From an uncultured Alistipes sp. (lineage in GTDB: Bacteria > Bacteroidota > Bacteroidia > Bacteroidales > Rikenellaceae), in NCBI GenBank assembly GCA_944321955.1, contig CALUNG010000004.1, forward strand, positions 62,001-126,000: a stretch of 64,000 bases of DNA. The letters run 5' to 3'. Under the pieces are notes generated by a model. That model had not been told where the DNA came from. It saw only the letters and a list, made by a program, of their open reading frames with translations, and did no database searches. Shown piece after piece: positions 28,382-37,935 of the stretch (the stretch's first letter is position 1; each line of letters opens with the position of its first letter). The position numbers and the translations under genes are program-made.

Positions 28382-28771
28382 ATGAAAAGAATTGTTTTCG
28401 CAACAGCTTTGGCGCTATTTGCCGCATTTTTGTCCATGCCTGTCTGCAGTGCTAAACCCCCGAAGGCCAGGAAGTCATATTATATGGTATCCGTTACCAA
28501 ACGGGTTAAAGACCCGAACGACCCGACTCTTGTGGGTAAAGGGATCAAGGGTGCAGACATAACCCTTATAATCGAAGGCGATACTCTTCGTGACAAATCG
28601 ACATATGATATGACCTGTTTCAAGGATCTGACGGTCGGGTCCAAGGGGACGCTTATAGTGTCGAAAGAGGGGTATCAGACCGTGACCAGGGAGATAGAGG
28701 TGCTCGAAAATCCGATTTATGACGACGTGCTGATATTTCCGGTCGGCATGGAGCAGGACAGACCTAACTGA
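28382..28771 (+). CDS. Secreted protein with PEGA/carboxypeptidase-regulatory-like beta domain
   Basis: The 129-residue protein has a signal peptide (MKRIVFATALALFAAFLSMP, cleavage near CSA). The mature part looks like one beta-sandwich (GIKGADITLIIEGDTLRD then VGSKGTLIVSKEGYQTVTREIEV), a pattern seen in PEGA or carboxypeptidase regulatory-like domains. These often sit in surface or cell-wall proteins. Codon use is more AT-rich than in flanking genes. A hairpin separates it from the outer-membrane barrel gene 108 bases downstream, whose N-terminal domain is of a related type, so the two may work together. Confidence 0.7.
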   Translation: MKRIVFATALALFAAFLSMPVCSAKPPKARKSYYMVSVTKRVKDPNDPTLVGKGIKGADITLIIEGDTLRDKSTYDMTCFKDLTVGSKGTLIVSKEGYQTVTREIEVLENPIYDDVLIFPVGMEQDRPN

Positions 28772-28792
28772 TCCTCCGGCAATTTAATTTAT

Positions 28793-28840
28793 GGCACAGG
28801 GCATTGCGGCTCGATGTAACACTCTCCGCAAGGCCCTGCC
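28793..28840 (+). terminator. Interrupted hairpin between the secreted gene and the OMP gene
   Basis: The segments GGC, AGGGC and TTGCGG pair in order with CCGCAA, GCCCT and GCC across a 16-base loop, and TTTAAG follows. It would end the first transcript or attenuate read-through into the barrel gene. Confidence 0.55.
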
Positions 28841-28879
28841 TTTAAGAGAAAACACTATTTTAACCGACCTTGATTGAAA

Positions 28880-31768
28880 ATGAACGGATTGAGAGCCATA
28901 TTGACGTTCGTGCTGCTGCTTACGGTGGCCGCTGCCCCGGCGCAGCGGACGGAGATGGTGTCGGAGCCCGATTCCGTCGAAGTGAGGAAACCTCTCTCTG
29001 CGGAAAAAAAGCAGGTCTCCCTTGCCGGATATGTCTATATGGACAACAGAGATGCTATCCGTGCTGACGGTTTAGTATATAGTGAGGTGCTGAACGGAGC
29101 CGTCGTAGGGTTGTGCATGGCTGCCGATACGCTCTATACGACTACCGACGCGCAGGGCGGTTTCCTCTTCCGCCGTGTTCCTGCCGGCGATGCCGTGATT
29201 ACGGTCGAGCACCTCTCGATCGAGCCGTACAGCAAGCGCATCACCATTGATCCCAAGAATCCCAATGTGTTCATTACGGTCAGGGAGCGCAGCGTCGAGA
29301 TCGATAAGGTAGAGGTCGAGGGACGCGTTCCGGTCTATGTCATGTCGGGCGACACGATCAAGTACAACGTTGCGGCTACGCAGAAACTCGCCGATGGCGA
29401 CATGGCGGGCGATGTCATGTCGCGTCTGCCGGGAGTTACGGTCGAGGACGGCGGCTTCAAGGTTCTGGGGCAAAATGTGGCCAAGACCTATGTGGACAGC
29501 CGGTTGATCTTCGGAGACAACTCGATGAACGCGCTGCAGTACCTTGCCGCCAGCGACATCGTCAGCATCAAGGTTTATGACCAGCCTACCATCGATGAAC
29601 GGTTGAGGAGCGTCAAGACGGGCGAGACCGAACGCGTGATCGACATCGAGACGCGCAGCAAGCTGACATTCGCCGTTGCGGGCCATGCGCTGGCCTCGTA
29701 CGGCCGCAATTTCGAGACGGTGGGCGACGTTACCGACAACCGTTACGGCGGCGGCGTCACGGCCAACTACTTCTCGGAGATGATGCAGATCATGGGCAAC
29801 GGCTACTACAACAACATGAACCGCACCTCGAACGAGTTGCGCAATACGGTGTCGATCGACAACATTTCGCCCGAATACAACCAGACGGGATATGCCGGCA
29901 TACAGGCCGTGCGCAAGTTCGGCGATCCGGAGCTGGGCCGATCGTTGTCGATGAGCTACAGCTACGGCAACGACAAGGGCCGTTCCGAAAACGATACGGA
30001 GCAGAGTTATGTTCCCGACGATGATTATCTGATGCGTGAGTACAACTCTTCGGTAAGTGCGCGTACCAAACGCGACGTCCACAACGTGAGGGTCGACTGG
30101 CGCAGTTTCGATGTGAAGTGGCTGCCGTCGCTGTCGTTCGATTTTTCGCGCTCGACGTCTGGATACGAGAAGCTCAGCGACATGAAACAGCTGTTCCAGC
30201 CTGCGTCTGGTGACGACATGGTCTCCGAGTCCGTGGTGCAGCGAGCCGGCGATGACGGCGAGTCGTACAAGTACGGTGTGATGGTGTCGAAGAGCTTCAA
30301 TCTCGGCAAGAACGCCAGCGTGTGGGTTCAGGCTTCAGGCAACTTCGGTTCCGATACCGGCAGCAGCATACAGCGCGACTCCACGGCCTCGACCGGCGTG
30401 GCGGAGAGCTATCTGACCGATGCCATCGGCCGTTACCGCAATGTCAAGGCCATGATGAATATGCATATCAAAACCGGTGGCAAGACTTCGCTTACCGTCA
30501 GATACGACTTCAACTACAACTATAGCCGTCGCCGCCAGTTGCGATATGCCGATGCCATCGCCGAAGCCAACCTCGACGCACCGACCAGCAGCAACTATAC
30601 CGACAACAGCATGACGCACCGTCCGGGAGTCTCGCTGCTCTACGACCAGCAGCGCCTGAATATCGGCCTCGATCTCAACATCGCCACGCAGCGTCAGGAC
30701 CGTACGTTGCCGTCGGACCTGCGTCTTCGTAAAAACTACATGGCCCTGCTTCCGTCGGTGATGTGGACCATCTGCAAGAAGATGCATTCACGTACTTTCC
30801 TGATGTTGATAACCAATGCGATGATGCCTTCGGTCGAACAACTCAATACGCGTCTCGATACGTCGAACCCGCTCTTCGTCAGCAGCGGAAATCCCGACCT
30901 GCGCCAGAGCCGGACCTACAGCATGATGCTCAGCGGGCAGTACATGCTCGGCAAGGGCCACATGCTTGATCTGTTGGCCAATGCCTCGACGACCGTGAAC
31001 GGTATCGTGGCCCGTTCGGATCTCTATGCCGAGGGCGGTACGGTCGAAGGGTACGACTATCAGATGATGCCGGGTGCCACCTATACCACCTACGCAAACG
31101 TCAACGGCACGGTCGATGCCGACGTGGCGGTGGGTTACTGGTGCAACATCAACCCGTTGAAGCTTGCCTTCCGTTCGAAGGTATCGTATTCATTCTCACG
31201 TACGCCGTCCTATATCGACGGGGTGCTGAACCATGCGCTGACGCACCGGCCGTCGGTGATGGTCTCGTTCAAGAGCAACTTCTCGCGCAACATACGCTTC
31301 TCGATACAGACGAATACGCGGTATTCGGACGTCCGGAACAGCCGTTACGAGAATATCGGGTATCTCGACCAGACGGTGCAGGTGACATCTTCGAACGACT
31401 TCGCCAAGCGTTTCTTTATCAATGTTTCGTATCGCTATTCGTTGCGTTATCCGCTGCACAACCTCTCCAACCGCATCGACACCCATTCGCTCAATGCCGT
31501 GGCGGGCGTAAGGTTCCTGCGCGGCAACAGGGCAAGCCTTAGCGTGGCCTGCTACGACATACTCAACAGCGCATCGGCGTTCAGGACGGTCGTTGCGCAG
31601 AACTACACCAAGACCACCTTCTCGCCGACGTTCAGCCGCTACTGGGTCATCGACTTCAGCTACCGCTTCAATACAACCGAGGGCCGGCGCGGCTCCACCG
31701 TGTCGACATCTGGCCGCTCGTTGAACTCCGGCCGCCGTTTCGAGGAGAGCAACTACCGGATATATTGA
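28880..31768 (+). CDS. Outer-membrane beta-barrel protein (TonB-dependent-receptor-like, OMP_b-brl_3 type)
   Basis: The 962-residue protein has a signal peptide (MNGLRAILTFVLLLTVAAAPAQ). A carboxypeptidase-regulatory-like domain follows at about 45-130 (GAVVGLCMAADTLYTTTDAQGGFLFRRVPAGDA), then a plug-like segment (MAGDVMSRLPGVTVEDGGFKV, YVDSRLIFGDN). About 700 residues of alternating aromatic beta strands end in a C-terminal Tyr (NYRIY). Proteins of this design import or secrete ligands across the outer membrane, with or without TonB. No SusD partner is adjacent, so it is not a standard polysaccharide-utilisation pair. A tandem 27-bp repeat begins two bases after its stop. Confidence 0.85.
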   Translation: MNGLRAILTFVLLLTVAAAPAQRTEMVSEPDSVEVRKPLSAEKKQVSLAGYVYMDNRDAIRADGLVYSEVLNGAVVGLCMAADTLYTTTDAQGGFLFRRVPAGDAVITVEHLSIEPYSKRITIDPKNPNVFITVRERSVEIDKVEVEGRVPVYVMSGDTIKYNVAATQKLADGDMAGDVMSRLPGVTVEDGGFKVLGQNVAKTYVDSRLIFGDNSMNALQYLAASDIVSIKVYDQPTIDERLRSVKTGETERVIDIETRSKLTFAVAGHALASYGRNFETVGDVTDNRYGGGVTANYFSEMMQIMGNGYYNNMNRTSNELRNTVSIDNISPEYNQTGYAGIQAVRKFGDPELGRSLSMSYSYGNDKGRSENDTEQSYVPDDDYLMREYNSSVSARTKRDVHNVRVDWRSFDVKWLPSLSFDFSRSTSGYEKLSDMKQLFQPASGDDMVSESVVQRAGDDGESYKYGVMVSKSFNLGKNASVWVQASGNFGSDTGSSIQRDSTASTGVAESYLTDAIGRYRNVKAMMNMHIKTGGKTSLTVRYDFNYNYSRRRQLRYADAIAEANLDAPTSSNYTDNSMTHRPGVSLLYDQQRLNIGLDLNIATQRQDRTLPSDLRLRKNYMALLPSVMWTICKKMHSRTFLMLITNAMMPSVEQLNTRLDTSNPLFVSSGNPDLRQSRTYSMMLSGQYMLGKGHMLDLLANASTTVNGIVARSDLYAEGGTVEGYDYQMMPGATYTTYANVNGTVDADVAVGYWCNINPLKLAFRSKVSYSFSRTPSYIDGVLNHALTHRPSVMVSFKSNFSRNIRFSIQTNTRYSDVRNSRYENIGYLDQTVQVTSSNDFAKRFFINVSYRYSLRYPLHNLSNRIDTHSLNAVAGVRFLRGNRASLSVACYDILNSASAFRTVVAQNYTKTTFSPTFSRYWVIDFSYRFNTTEGRRGSTVSTSGRSLNSGRRFEESNYRIY

Positions 31769-31770
31769 TC

Positions 31771-31870
31771 TGCCGGCGCAACCGGTGTGTTTTGCATTGC
31801 CGGCGCAACCGGTGTGTTTTGCATTGCCGGCGCGACGTTCATGTTTTGGGCTGCCGGCGCGTTGCCCATT
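31771..31870 (+). repeat. 27-bp tandem repeat just after the OMP gene
   Basis: Units start at 31771, 31798, 31825 and 31852 (last one partial). The first two are identical over 27 bases. The third and fourth keep only the leading TGCCGGCGC and then diverge. The period is a multiple of three. Confidence 0.85.
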
Positions 31871-31941
31871 CGACTGAAGACGAGGCGCGGCGCGTTTGCC
31901 GGTGGGCAGACTGCACGATATTCTGGAGTCTCACGGTACGA

Positions 31942-31974
31942 AAAACCCCGCCTTCCGCAGGAAGACGGGGTTTT
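31942..31974. terminator. Bidirectional terminator between the OMP gene and the efflux operon
   Basis: AAAACCCCG and CTTCC pair with GGAAG and CGGGGTTTT around a GCA loop, giving a long stem with one internal mismatch. A and T tracts lie on both sides. Confidence 0.8.
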
Positions 31975-32031
31975 GTTTCTTGTGGTTGCCGTTGCGTAAT
32001 GAAGTCCCTGACCTTGCCACGGGTTGTCGGG

Positions 32032-33513
32032 TTACTCCTTACGCTTTTCGCGTTGCGGTTTTTCGGCCTTTTCAGCGGCTTCGGCCTTTTCCGCCTTTTT
32101 TGCCTTGACGGGCCGGTCGTCGCTCTGCAGTTCATCGGTCTGCCAGCCGCCGCCCAGAGCCTTGTAGAGTTCAACCATGGCCAGATGTTCGTCGCGCACG
32201 GCGTTGCTCAGCCCGATCTGCGCCTCGAAGTAGCGGCGCTGGGCATCGAGCACGTCGATGTAGTTGATGCTACCGCCGCGGTACTGCAGGTGGGCCAGCG
32301 ACACGTACTTGCGGGCCGCGTCGCGCAGCGTCTCCTTGAGCAGGGTGGTGCGGTGCGTGTTGCGCAGCGTAACGACGGCGTCGTCCACCTCCTTGAAGGC
32401 TTCGAGCACCTTCTTCTCGTAGGCCAGCCGTGCCTGGTCGTATTCGGCTATCGCGGCCTTGTATTTGGCCTGCTTGCGCCCGAACCCGAAGACGGGCGAG
32501 ATGAGCGATCCGGCTATGTAGGAGAAGGGCGAACGGAAGAATCCCTTGAGATCGTTGTTCTCGACGCCTCCCACCAGATCGAACGTCAGCCGCGGGAAAC
32601 GGTCGGCGTAGGCCATTCCGACGGCTGCCATCGATGAACGCAGCTGCTGTTCCGTCTGGCGTATGTCGGGACGGCGTTTCAGCAGCTCCGACGGAAGGCC
32701 TATCGGCAGCTCTTCGGGCAGTTCCGCGTCGATATCCATCTCGCTGCGCTCGATGCGCAGGTTGGGATATTCGCCCATGAGCAGCCCTATGGCGTTCTCG
32801 GTTATCTCGATGCGCCGCTCGAGGTCAGGAATCAGTGCGGCCGTGGTTGCGTACTCCACCTTTGCCTGCTGGAATACCGTCTCGGACGTAAGTCCTCCCT
32901 CGAACCGCAGTCTGGCCTGCGTAACGCCCTCGTCGCGCGTCACGAGCGTGCGGCGCACGATCGTCAGTTCGTTGTCGAGGGCCGTGAGCGTGAAGTATGC
33001 CGTGGCGACCTCGGCGATAAGTGTCATGCGCATGGCCCGCTGTGCCTCGACCGACGACAGGAATTCGGCTTCGGCCTTGCGTTTGGCCCACCGCAGGTTG
33101 CCCCACAGGTCGAGCTCCCAGCTTATTCTGGCCTTCAGTCCCAGTTCGGGGTCGCGTACCGGTTTTTCGCCGTAATAGTCGTTGGTCTCGTTGTTGCCGT
33201 AGAGGTTAGCCGAGAGGTTGGGCAGCCGTTGTGCCTTCCCTATGCGGTAGAGTTGCCGCATCTGTTCGACGCGTGCGGCGGCGGCGAGCATGTCCTTGTT
33301 GTTCTCGAGCGTGCGTTCGATTATGCGGCACAGGGTCGTGTCGCCGTAGAAGCGCCACCATTCGATGTCGGCTATCGTGAGCGAATCGCTGTAGCCGGCG
33401 CGTATCTCGGACGGGAGGTTGAGTTCGGGAGCCTTGCATTTGCGCACGGCCGAACACGATACCGCCAGAACCGCCGCCGACAGCAGAAGCGTTATTGCGT
33501 ATATGCGTTTCAT
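32032..33513 (-). CDS. Outer-membrane factor of an RND efflux system (TolC/OprM/NodT family)
   Basis: The 493-residue lipoprotein (MKRIYAITLLLSAAVLAVS then Cys) has the two tandem OEP repeats of NodT-type channels, including SWELDLWGNLRWAKRKAEAEFL and LLKRRPDIRQTEQQL. It forms the trimeric outer-membrane and periplasmic tunnel of the tripartite pump. The last 30 residues are a low-complexity tail of Lys/Ala/Glu repeats (KAKKAEKAEAAEKAEK), not part of the usual fold. The start overlaps the pump stop by four bases (ATGA), so the three genes are one operon. It is the last gene before a bidirectional terminator. Confidence 0.92.
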   Translation of the reverse strand: MKRIYAITLLLSAAVLAVSCSAVRKCKAPELNLPSEIRAGYSDSLTIADIEWWRFYGDTTLCRIIERTLENNKDMLAAAARVEQMRQLYRIGKAQRLPNLSANLYGNNETNDYYGEKPVRDPELGLKARISWELDLWGNLRWAKRKAEAEFLSSVEAQRAMRMTLIAEVATAYFTLTALDNELTIVRRTLVTRDEGVTQARLRFEGGLTSETVFQQAKVEYATTAALIPDLERRIEITENAIGLLMGEYPNLRIERSEMDIDAELPEELPIGLPSELLKRRPDIRQTEQQLRSSMAAVGMAYADRFPRLTFDLVGGVENNDLKGFFRSPFSYIAGSLISPVFGFGRKQAKYKAAIAEYDQARLAYEKKVLEAFKEVDDAVVTLRNTHRTTLLKETLRDAARKYVSLAHLQYRGGSINYIDVLDAQRRYFEAQIGLSNAVRDEHLAMVELYKALGGGWQTDELQSDDRPVKAKKAEKAEAAEKAEKPQREKRKE

Positions 33514-36500
33514 CGTTTCAACTTTTCCTTTAGTCGGTAAATCATTACGAAGAAGAACGGCACGAAGACTATTCCGACCGTTATGGCCACGAGCATTCCG
33601 AAGAAGACGCCGGTGCCTATGTCCTGACGGCTTGCCGATCCCGGGCCTGTGGCGAACACGAGCGGCAGCATGCCGAGGATGAATGCCAGCGAGGTCATGA
33701 CTATGGGTCGGAATCGCAGTTTGGCGGCGGTAAGTGCGGCGGTGACAGGATCGCTGCCCTTTTCGACCTCCTCCTTGGCGAATTCGACGATAAGTATGGC
33801 GTTCTTCGACACCAGACCCACGAGCATCACCAGACCGATCTGGAAATAGATGTTGTTCTCCAGGCCGCATATCCATATTCCGAGATATGCGCCGATGCCG
33901 GCCACCGGCAGCGACAGTATGACGGCTATGGGCACCGACCAGCTCTCGTACTGCGCCGCCAGGAAGAGGAATACGAAGAGCAGTGCCAGAGCCAGCACCG
34001 TGCCGGTCTGTCCGCTCTCGTGCTTCTCCTGATACGAGAGGCCGCTCCATTCGACGCCTATGTTCTCGGGCAGGTGCTGGCGGACGATCTTCTCGAGCAT
34101 GTCCATGGCCTGCCCCGAACTGTATCCGTGGGCCGCTTCACCCGATATGGTAGCCGAGTTGAACATGTTGAACCGCTTGATGGTACCGGCACCGGTCGTG
34201 TATCGTGTCGTGCCGAGCGATGTCACCGGCACCATGGCTCCGTCCGAACTGCGCACGAAGAACAGATCGAGATTCGACCTGTGGGCGCGATACGGGGCAT
34301 CGGCCTGTATGTAGACGCGGTATATTCGGTTGAACATGTTGAAGTCGTTGACGTAGACCGAACCTGTAAAGGCCTTCATCGTCGAGAAGATGTCCGACAT
34401 CGAAACGCCCAGCAGCTGCGCCTTGTCGCGGTCGACGTCGAAGTAGAGCTGCGGTATGTCGTTCTGCATCGACGAGGCCAGTCCCGTGAGTTCCGGTCGC
34501 TGCGAGGCGTAGAACATGAGCGTGTCGACGGCCTGCTGCAGGTCTGCGTATGTGGCGTTGCCGCGGGCCTCGAGGATCATCTCGAAACCGCCCGAACTGC
34601 CGAGTCCCGGTATGACGGCCGGCGTCGAGATGTAGACCTTGCTTTCGGGGTAACGCGACAGTTCGTCGCGCACGCGCTGCATAACGTCGCCGATGTCGCC
34701 CTTTTTGCGTTCGTTCCAGGGCTTGAGTATGACCGTCAGCTGACTGCGTGCCTGGTTCGTACCCACACGCGGGCTCGATCCCGTCACGTTGAGGATATAC
34801 TGCACGTCGGGATCCTTCATCAGAAAGGCCATGGCGCGGTCCGTAACCTTGCGCGTACGTTCTATCGTGGCACCTTCGGGCAGTTCGAGCTCGACGGTGA
34901 AGTATCCCTGGTCCTCCTGCGGCATGAAGCTCTGGGGCAGCAGACGGTTCATTACCCATATTCCTATCAGCACGATGCCGAAGGCGGCGATCATGCGCTT
35001 GGGGTAGCGGATGGACCGGCGGATCATCTTGGCGTAGAAACGGTTGCCCGATGCGAGCCATATGTTTATGCGACGGAAGAGCTTGTTCTTCTTGCGGCGG
35101 CTTTCGGGGCGCAGCACGAGCGAACACATCGCCGGGCTGAGTGTCAGGGCCACGATCGTCGAGATGATGACCGACACGGCGATTGTGATGGTGAACTGCC
35201 TGTAGAGCTGGCCGGTGATTCCCGACAGGAAGCTGACGGGCACGAACACGGCGCACAGCACCAGCGACATGGCTATGAGGGCTCCGCCAAGGCCGCTCAT
35301 GGCCTTTTTGGTTGCTTCGTAGGGCGACAGATGCTCCTCGTTCATTATGCGGTCCACGTTCTCGACCACGACTATGGCGTCGTCGACGACGATACCGATC
35401 GCCAGGATCAGACCCAGTAGCGTAAGCATGTTGAGCGAGAAGCCGAACACGAGCATCACTCCGAATGTACCTATAAGCGATATGGGTACCGCCACGATCG
35501 GGATGAGCGTTGCGCGCCAGCTCTGCAGCGAGAGGAAGACCACCAGTATCACCAGCAGCAGCGCCTCGAAGAGGGTGCGGTAGACGTGGTGGATCGACTC
35601 GGCGATGTATGTCGTCATGTCGAACGGAATCTCGTAGGTGATTCCTTCGGGGAAGTTGGCGCTGATCTCCTTCATCGTGTTGCGCACCGATTCGGCAACC
35701 TCCATGGCGTTTGCTCCGGGCAGCATGTTGATGTTGAGCACGGCAGCGTTGCCTCCGTTGATACCGCTCTCGGTGTTGTACGACGAGGCTTCGAGCGATA
35801 CGCGGGCCACGTCGCGCAGACGTATGATCGAACCGTCGGGATTGGCCCTGATGACTATATCCTCAAACTGCGATACGGACGACAGTCGACCCTGGGCCGT
35901 AATCGGTATTGTCACGTCGACACCCTCCATGGGGGCCTGACCCAGCACGCCGGCGGCCGATTCGCGGTTCTGGTCCTTGAGGGCGTTCTGCAGCTCCTTG
36001 ACCGTGAGGCCGAGGTCGGCGAGCTTGTCGGGCTGCACCCATATCTGCATGGCGTAGTAGCGGCTGCCGACATTCGAGACGCTACCCACGCCCGGCACGC
36101 GGCGCAGCATGTCGAGTACGTTGAGCGTGGCATAGTTGCTCAGGTATATCTCGTCGAACTTGGGGTCGGACGAGAGCAGCGTGATTGTCATCAGCTTGCT
36201 CGAGGCCTGCTTCTCGACCGATATGCCGTTCTGCACCACTTCGGCCGGAAGACGCGATTCGGCCATCTTGACGCGGTTCTGTATGTCGACGGCCGCCAGA
36301 TCGGGGTCGGTCGATATGTCGAATGTGACTACGGCCGAGAAACCTCCCGAATTGGAGCTGGTGGACTCCATGTATATCATGCCCGGGGCGCCGTTGAGCT
36401 CCTGCTCGATAGGTGTGGCGACGGCCTGCGTGACGGTCTGGGCGTCGGCTCCCGGATATGAGGCCGACACGCGTACGGTGGGCGGCACGATCTGCGGGTA

Positions 36501-36605
36501 CTGGTCCACGGGCAGCAGTATGAGGCCTATGGCGCCGACGATCACGATCACGATCGACAACACCATCGAGAAGACCGGACGGTCTATGAAGAAATCGGAT
36601 TTCAT
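33510..36605 (-). CDS. RND (HAE1/AcrB-type) multidrug efflux pump
   Basis: The 1031-residue inner-membrane transporter is full length, with 12 helices and two large periplasmic loops. It starts MKSDFFIDRPVFSMVLSIVI, as AcrB homologues do. The proton-relay aspartates lie in GIVVDDAIVVVENVDR in helix 4. GIGAYLGIWICGLENNIYFQIG and LVSKNAILIVEFAKEE mark helices 9-11. HAE1 pumps expel hydrophobic drugs, bile salts and detergents using the proton gradient. The adaptor gene is immediately upstream and the outer-membrane factor overlaps downstream. Confidence 0.95.
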   Translation of the reverse strand: MKSDFFIDRPVFSMVLSIVIVIVGAIGLILLPVDQYPQIVPPTVRVSASYPGADAQTVTQAVATPIEQELNGAPGMIYMESTSSNSGGFSAVVTFDISTDPDLAAVDIQNRVKMAESRLPAEVVQNGISVEKQASSKLMTITLLSSDPKFDEIYLSNYATLNVLDMLRRVPGVGSVSNVGSRYYAMQIWVQPDKLADLGLTVKELQNALKDQNRESAAGVLGQAPMEGVDVTIPITAQGRLSSVSQFEDIVIRANPDGSIIRLRDVARVSLEASSYNTESGINGGNAAVLNINMLPGANAMEVAESVRNTMKEISANFPEGITYEIPFDMTTYIAESIHHVYRTLFEALLLVILVVFLSLQSWRATLIPIVAVPISLIGTFGVMLVFGFSLNMLTLLGLILAIGIVVDDAIVVVENVDRIMNEEHLSPYEATKKAMSGLGGALIAMSLVLCAVFVPVSFLSGITGQLYRQFTITIAVSVIISTIVALTLSPAMCSLVLRPESRRKKNKLFRRINIWLASGNRFYAKMIRRSIRYPKRMIAAFGIVLIGIWVMNRLLPQSFMPQEDQGYFTVELELPEGATIERTRKVTDRAMAFLMKDPDVQYILNVTGSSPRVGTNQARSQLTVILKPWNERKKGDIGDVMQRVRDELSRYPESKVYISTPAVIPGLGSSGGFEMILEARGNATYADLQQAVDTLMFYASQRPELTGLASSMQNDIPQLYFDVDRDKAQLLGVSMSDIFSTMKAFTGSVYVNDFNMFNRIYRVYIQADAPYRAHRSNLDLFFVRSSDGAMVPVTSLGTTRYTTGAGTIKRFNMFNSATISGEAAHGYSSGQAMDMLEKIVRQHLPENIGVEWSGLSYQEKHESGQTGTVLALALLFVFLFLAAQYESWSVPIAVILSLPVAGIGAYLGIWICGLENNIYFQIGLVMLVGLVSKNAILIVEFAKEEVEKGSDPVTAALTAAKLRFRPIVMTSLAFILGMLPLVFATGPGSASRQDIGTGVFFGMLVAITVGIVFVPFFFVMIYRLKEKLKR

Positions 36606-36611
36606 CGGCTG

Positions 36612-37883
36612 TTACTCGTTGTTTTCGTTGTTTTCGTCGCTCTCATCGCTCTCTTCGTCTCTGGGGGCGAGTACGGGCTCGACCTTCTGGCCGTGCGCAA
36701 GTTTGTGATATCCTTCGACCACGATGTTCTCGTCGCTGGCGAGGCCTCGTTCGATAACGGTGTTGTTGCCTATCTCGGGGCCGGTCTCGACGAAACGCTT
36801 CTCTACGATGCTGTCGGGGCGTACCACGAAGATGTGGGCTCCGCCCTTTTCGAGTACGAGGGCCTTTGTCGGTACCACGATGGCGTCCTCACGCACGTCG
36901 AGCAGCAGCTTCACCTTGGTGAACTGTCCGGGCAGAAGCACGTGGTCGGGATTGGCCATCTCGGCGCGTACGGAGAAGGTACCGGTCTGCGGGTCGACCT
37001 GCGGGTCGGCAAAGTCGACGAGTCCGCGCATCGGATATTGCGATCCGTCGGCCAGCGTAACGGTGATGTATGGATCCCACTTGCGGGTGGAGTCCTTGTG
37101 TCCGAGGTTTACGTTGCGGGCCTTGCTGCGCAGGTAGTCAAGGGCCGTCATGCTGAAGTCGACGCGTACGGTATCGCTCTTGACTACGGTTGCCAGCAGC
37201 GACTTGCCGCTGGGCCCCACGAGCGTTCCGATGTCGGCGTTACGTTCGGAGATGTATCCGGCTATCGGCGAACGCACGGTGGTGTAGCCCAATGTCAGTT
37301 CGGCCTGCGTAAGGTCGGCTTCGCCGACGATCACGTCGGCCGTGGCACCCTCGTATGCCGCTATAGCATTGTCGAGGTCGAGCTGGCTGGCGGCACTCTG
37401 TTCATAGAGCGGGCGTATGCGGTTCAGGTCGCGTTCGGCCTTGAGAGCCTGTGCGCGTGCCTTGTTGAGCTGGGCCTTGGCGCGGTTGGCGCGTGCCTCG
37501 TAGAGTCGGGGGTCGATGATGAAGAGCACCTGACCCTTCTTGACGTAGGTACCCTCGGCGAAGAGCATCTTCTCGAGATAGCCTTCGACACGGGCGTGTA
37601 TCTCGACGAACTGCTGGGCGCGTATGCGTCCCACGTATTCGCCGTAGATGTTGACGTCTTCGGTGTTGACGGGTTCGACCTCCACAACTGGCAGTATCAC
37701 TACCGGCGGTTTCGGACGCAGAATGAAGAAGAGTGCCACGCCTATGAGCACGACGGCCGATACGGCCGCTATCCAGCGGCGGCGTGTCATGCGTATGCGT
37801 ACGTGTGCGGCTTTCGACGCGACTTTCCTGATATTTCCGGGTTTGATCTTCTTCAAATCCGTCTTCATCTTGTCGATGTTCAT
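36612..37883 (-). CDS. RND efflux membrane-fusion (adaptor) protein, AcrA type
   Basis: The 423-residue protein has an unusually long basic N-terminus (about 35 residues), one membrane helix (about 37-55) and the adaptor fold. A lipoyl half-motif ARVEGYLEKMLFAEGTYVKKGQVLFIID and an alpha-hairpin rich in Ala/Arg lead to the second lipoyl half TVRSPIAGYISERNADIGTLV. Beta-barrel and membrane-proximal domains follow. It bridges the pump and the outer-membrane channel. The C-terminus is a short acidic repeat (DEESDESDENNENNE). It is transcribed first in the operon, six bases before the pump gene, and diverges from copA. Confidence 0.93.
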   Translation of the reverse strand: MNIDKMKTDLKKIKPGNIRKVASKAAHVRIRMTRRRWIAAVSAVVLIGVALFFILRPKPPVVILPVVEVEPVNTEDVNIYGEYVGRIRAQQFVEIHARVEGYLEKMLFAEGTYVKKGQVLFIIDPRLYEARANRAKAQLNKARAQALKAERDLNRIRPLYEQSAASQLDLDNAIAAYEGATADVIVGEADLTQAELTLGYTTVRSPIAGYISERNADIGTLVGPSGKSLLATVVKSDTVRVDFSMTALDYLRSKARNVNLGHKDSTRKWDPYITVTLADGSQYPMRGLVDFADPQVDPQTGTFSVRAEMANPDHVLLPGQFTKVKLLLDVREDAIVVPTKALVLEKGGAHIFVVRPDSIVEKRFVETGPEIGNNTVIERGLASDENIVVEGYHKLAHGQKVEPVLAPRDEESDESDENNENNE

Positions 37884-37916
37884 ACAGATGATATTGTTTA
37901 TGTGTGATTGTCAGCT

Positions 37917-37935
37917 GTTTCCGTTCGTCGGAAAC
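37917..37935 (-). promoter_or_regulatory. Inverted repeat in the efflux operon leader (possible operator)
   Basis: GTTTCCG and CGGAAAC form a perfect 7-bp dyad with a 5-base spacer. It abuts a -7-like box at 37935-37942 and lies 34 bases before the adaptor start. A repressor site or a leader hairpin are both possible. Confidence 0.4.

Noticed and set aside
31771-31870. Possible CRISPR array
   Set aside because: The units are directly adjacent with no spacers, decay after two copies and have no cas genes nearby.
31769-31999. Read-through extension of the OMP barrel past its TGA
   Set aside because: The barrel already ends in a normal C-terminal Tyr, and the extension crosses the terminator hairpin. 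It is kept only as a repeat observation.
31765-32637. Plus-strand open frame starting in the 27-bp repeats
   Set aside because: It runs antisense through the outer-membrane factor gene and across a strong terminator. The Cys/Arg repeat peptide is just one frame of the DNA repeat.
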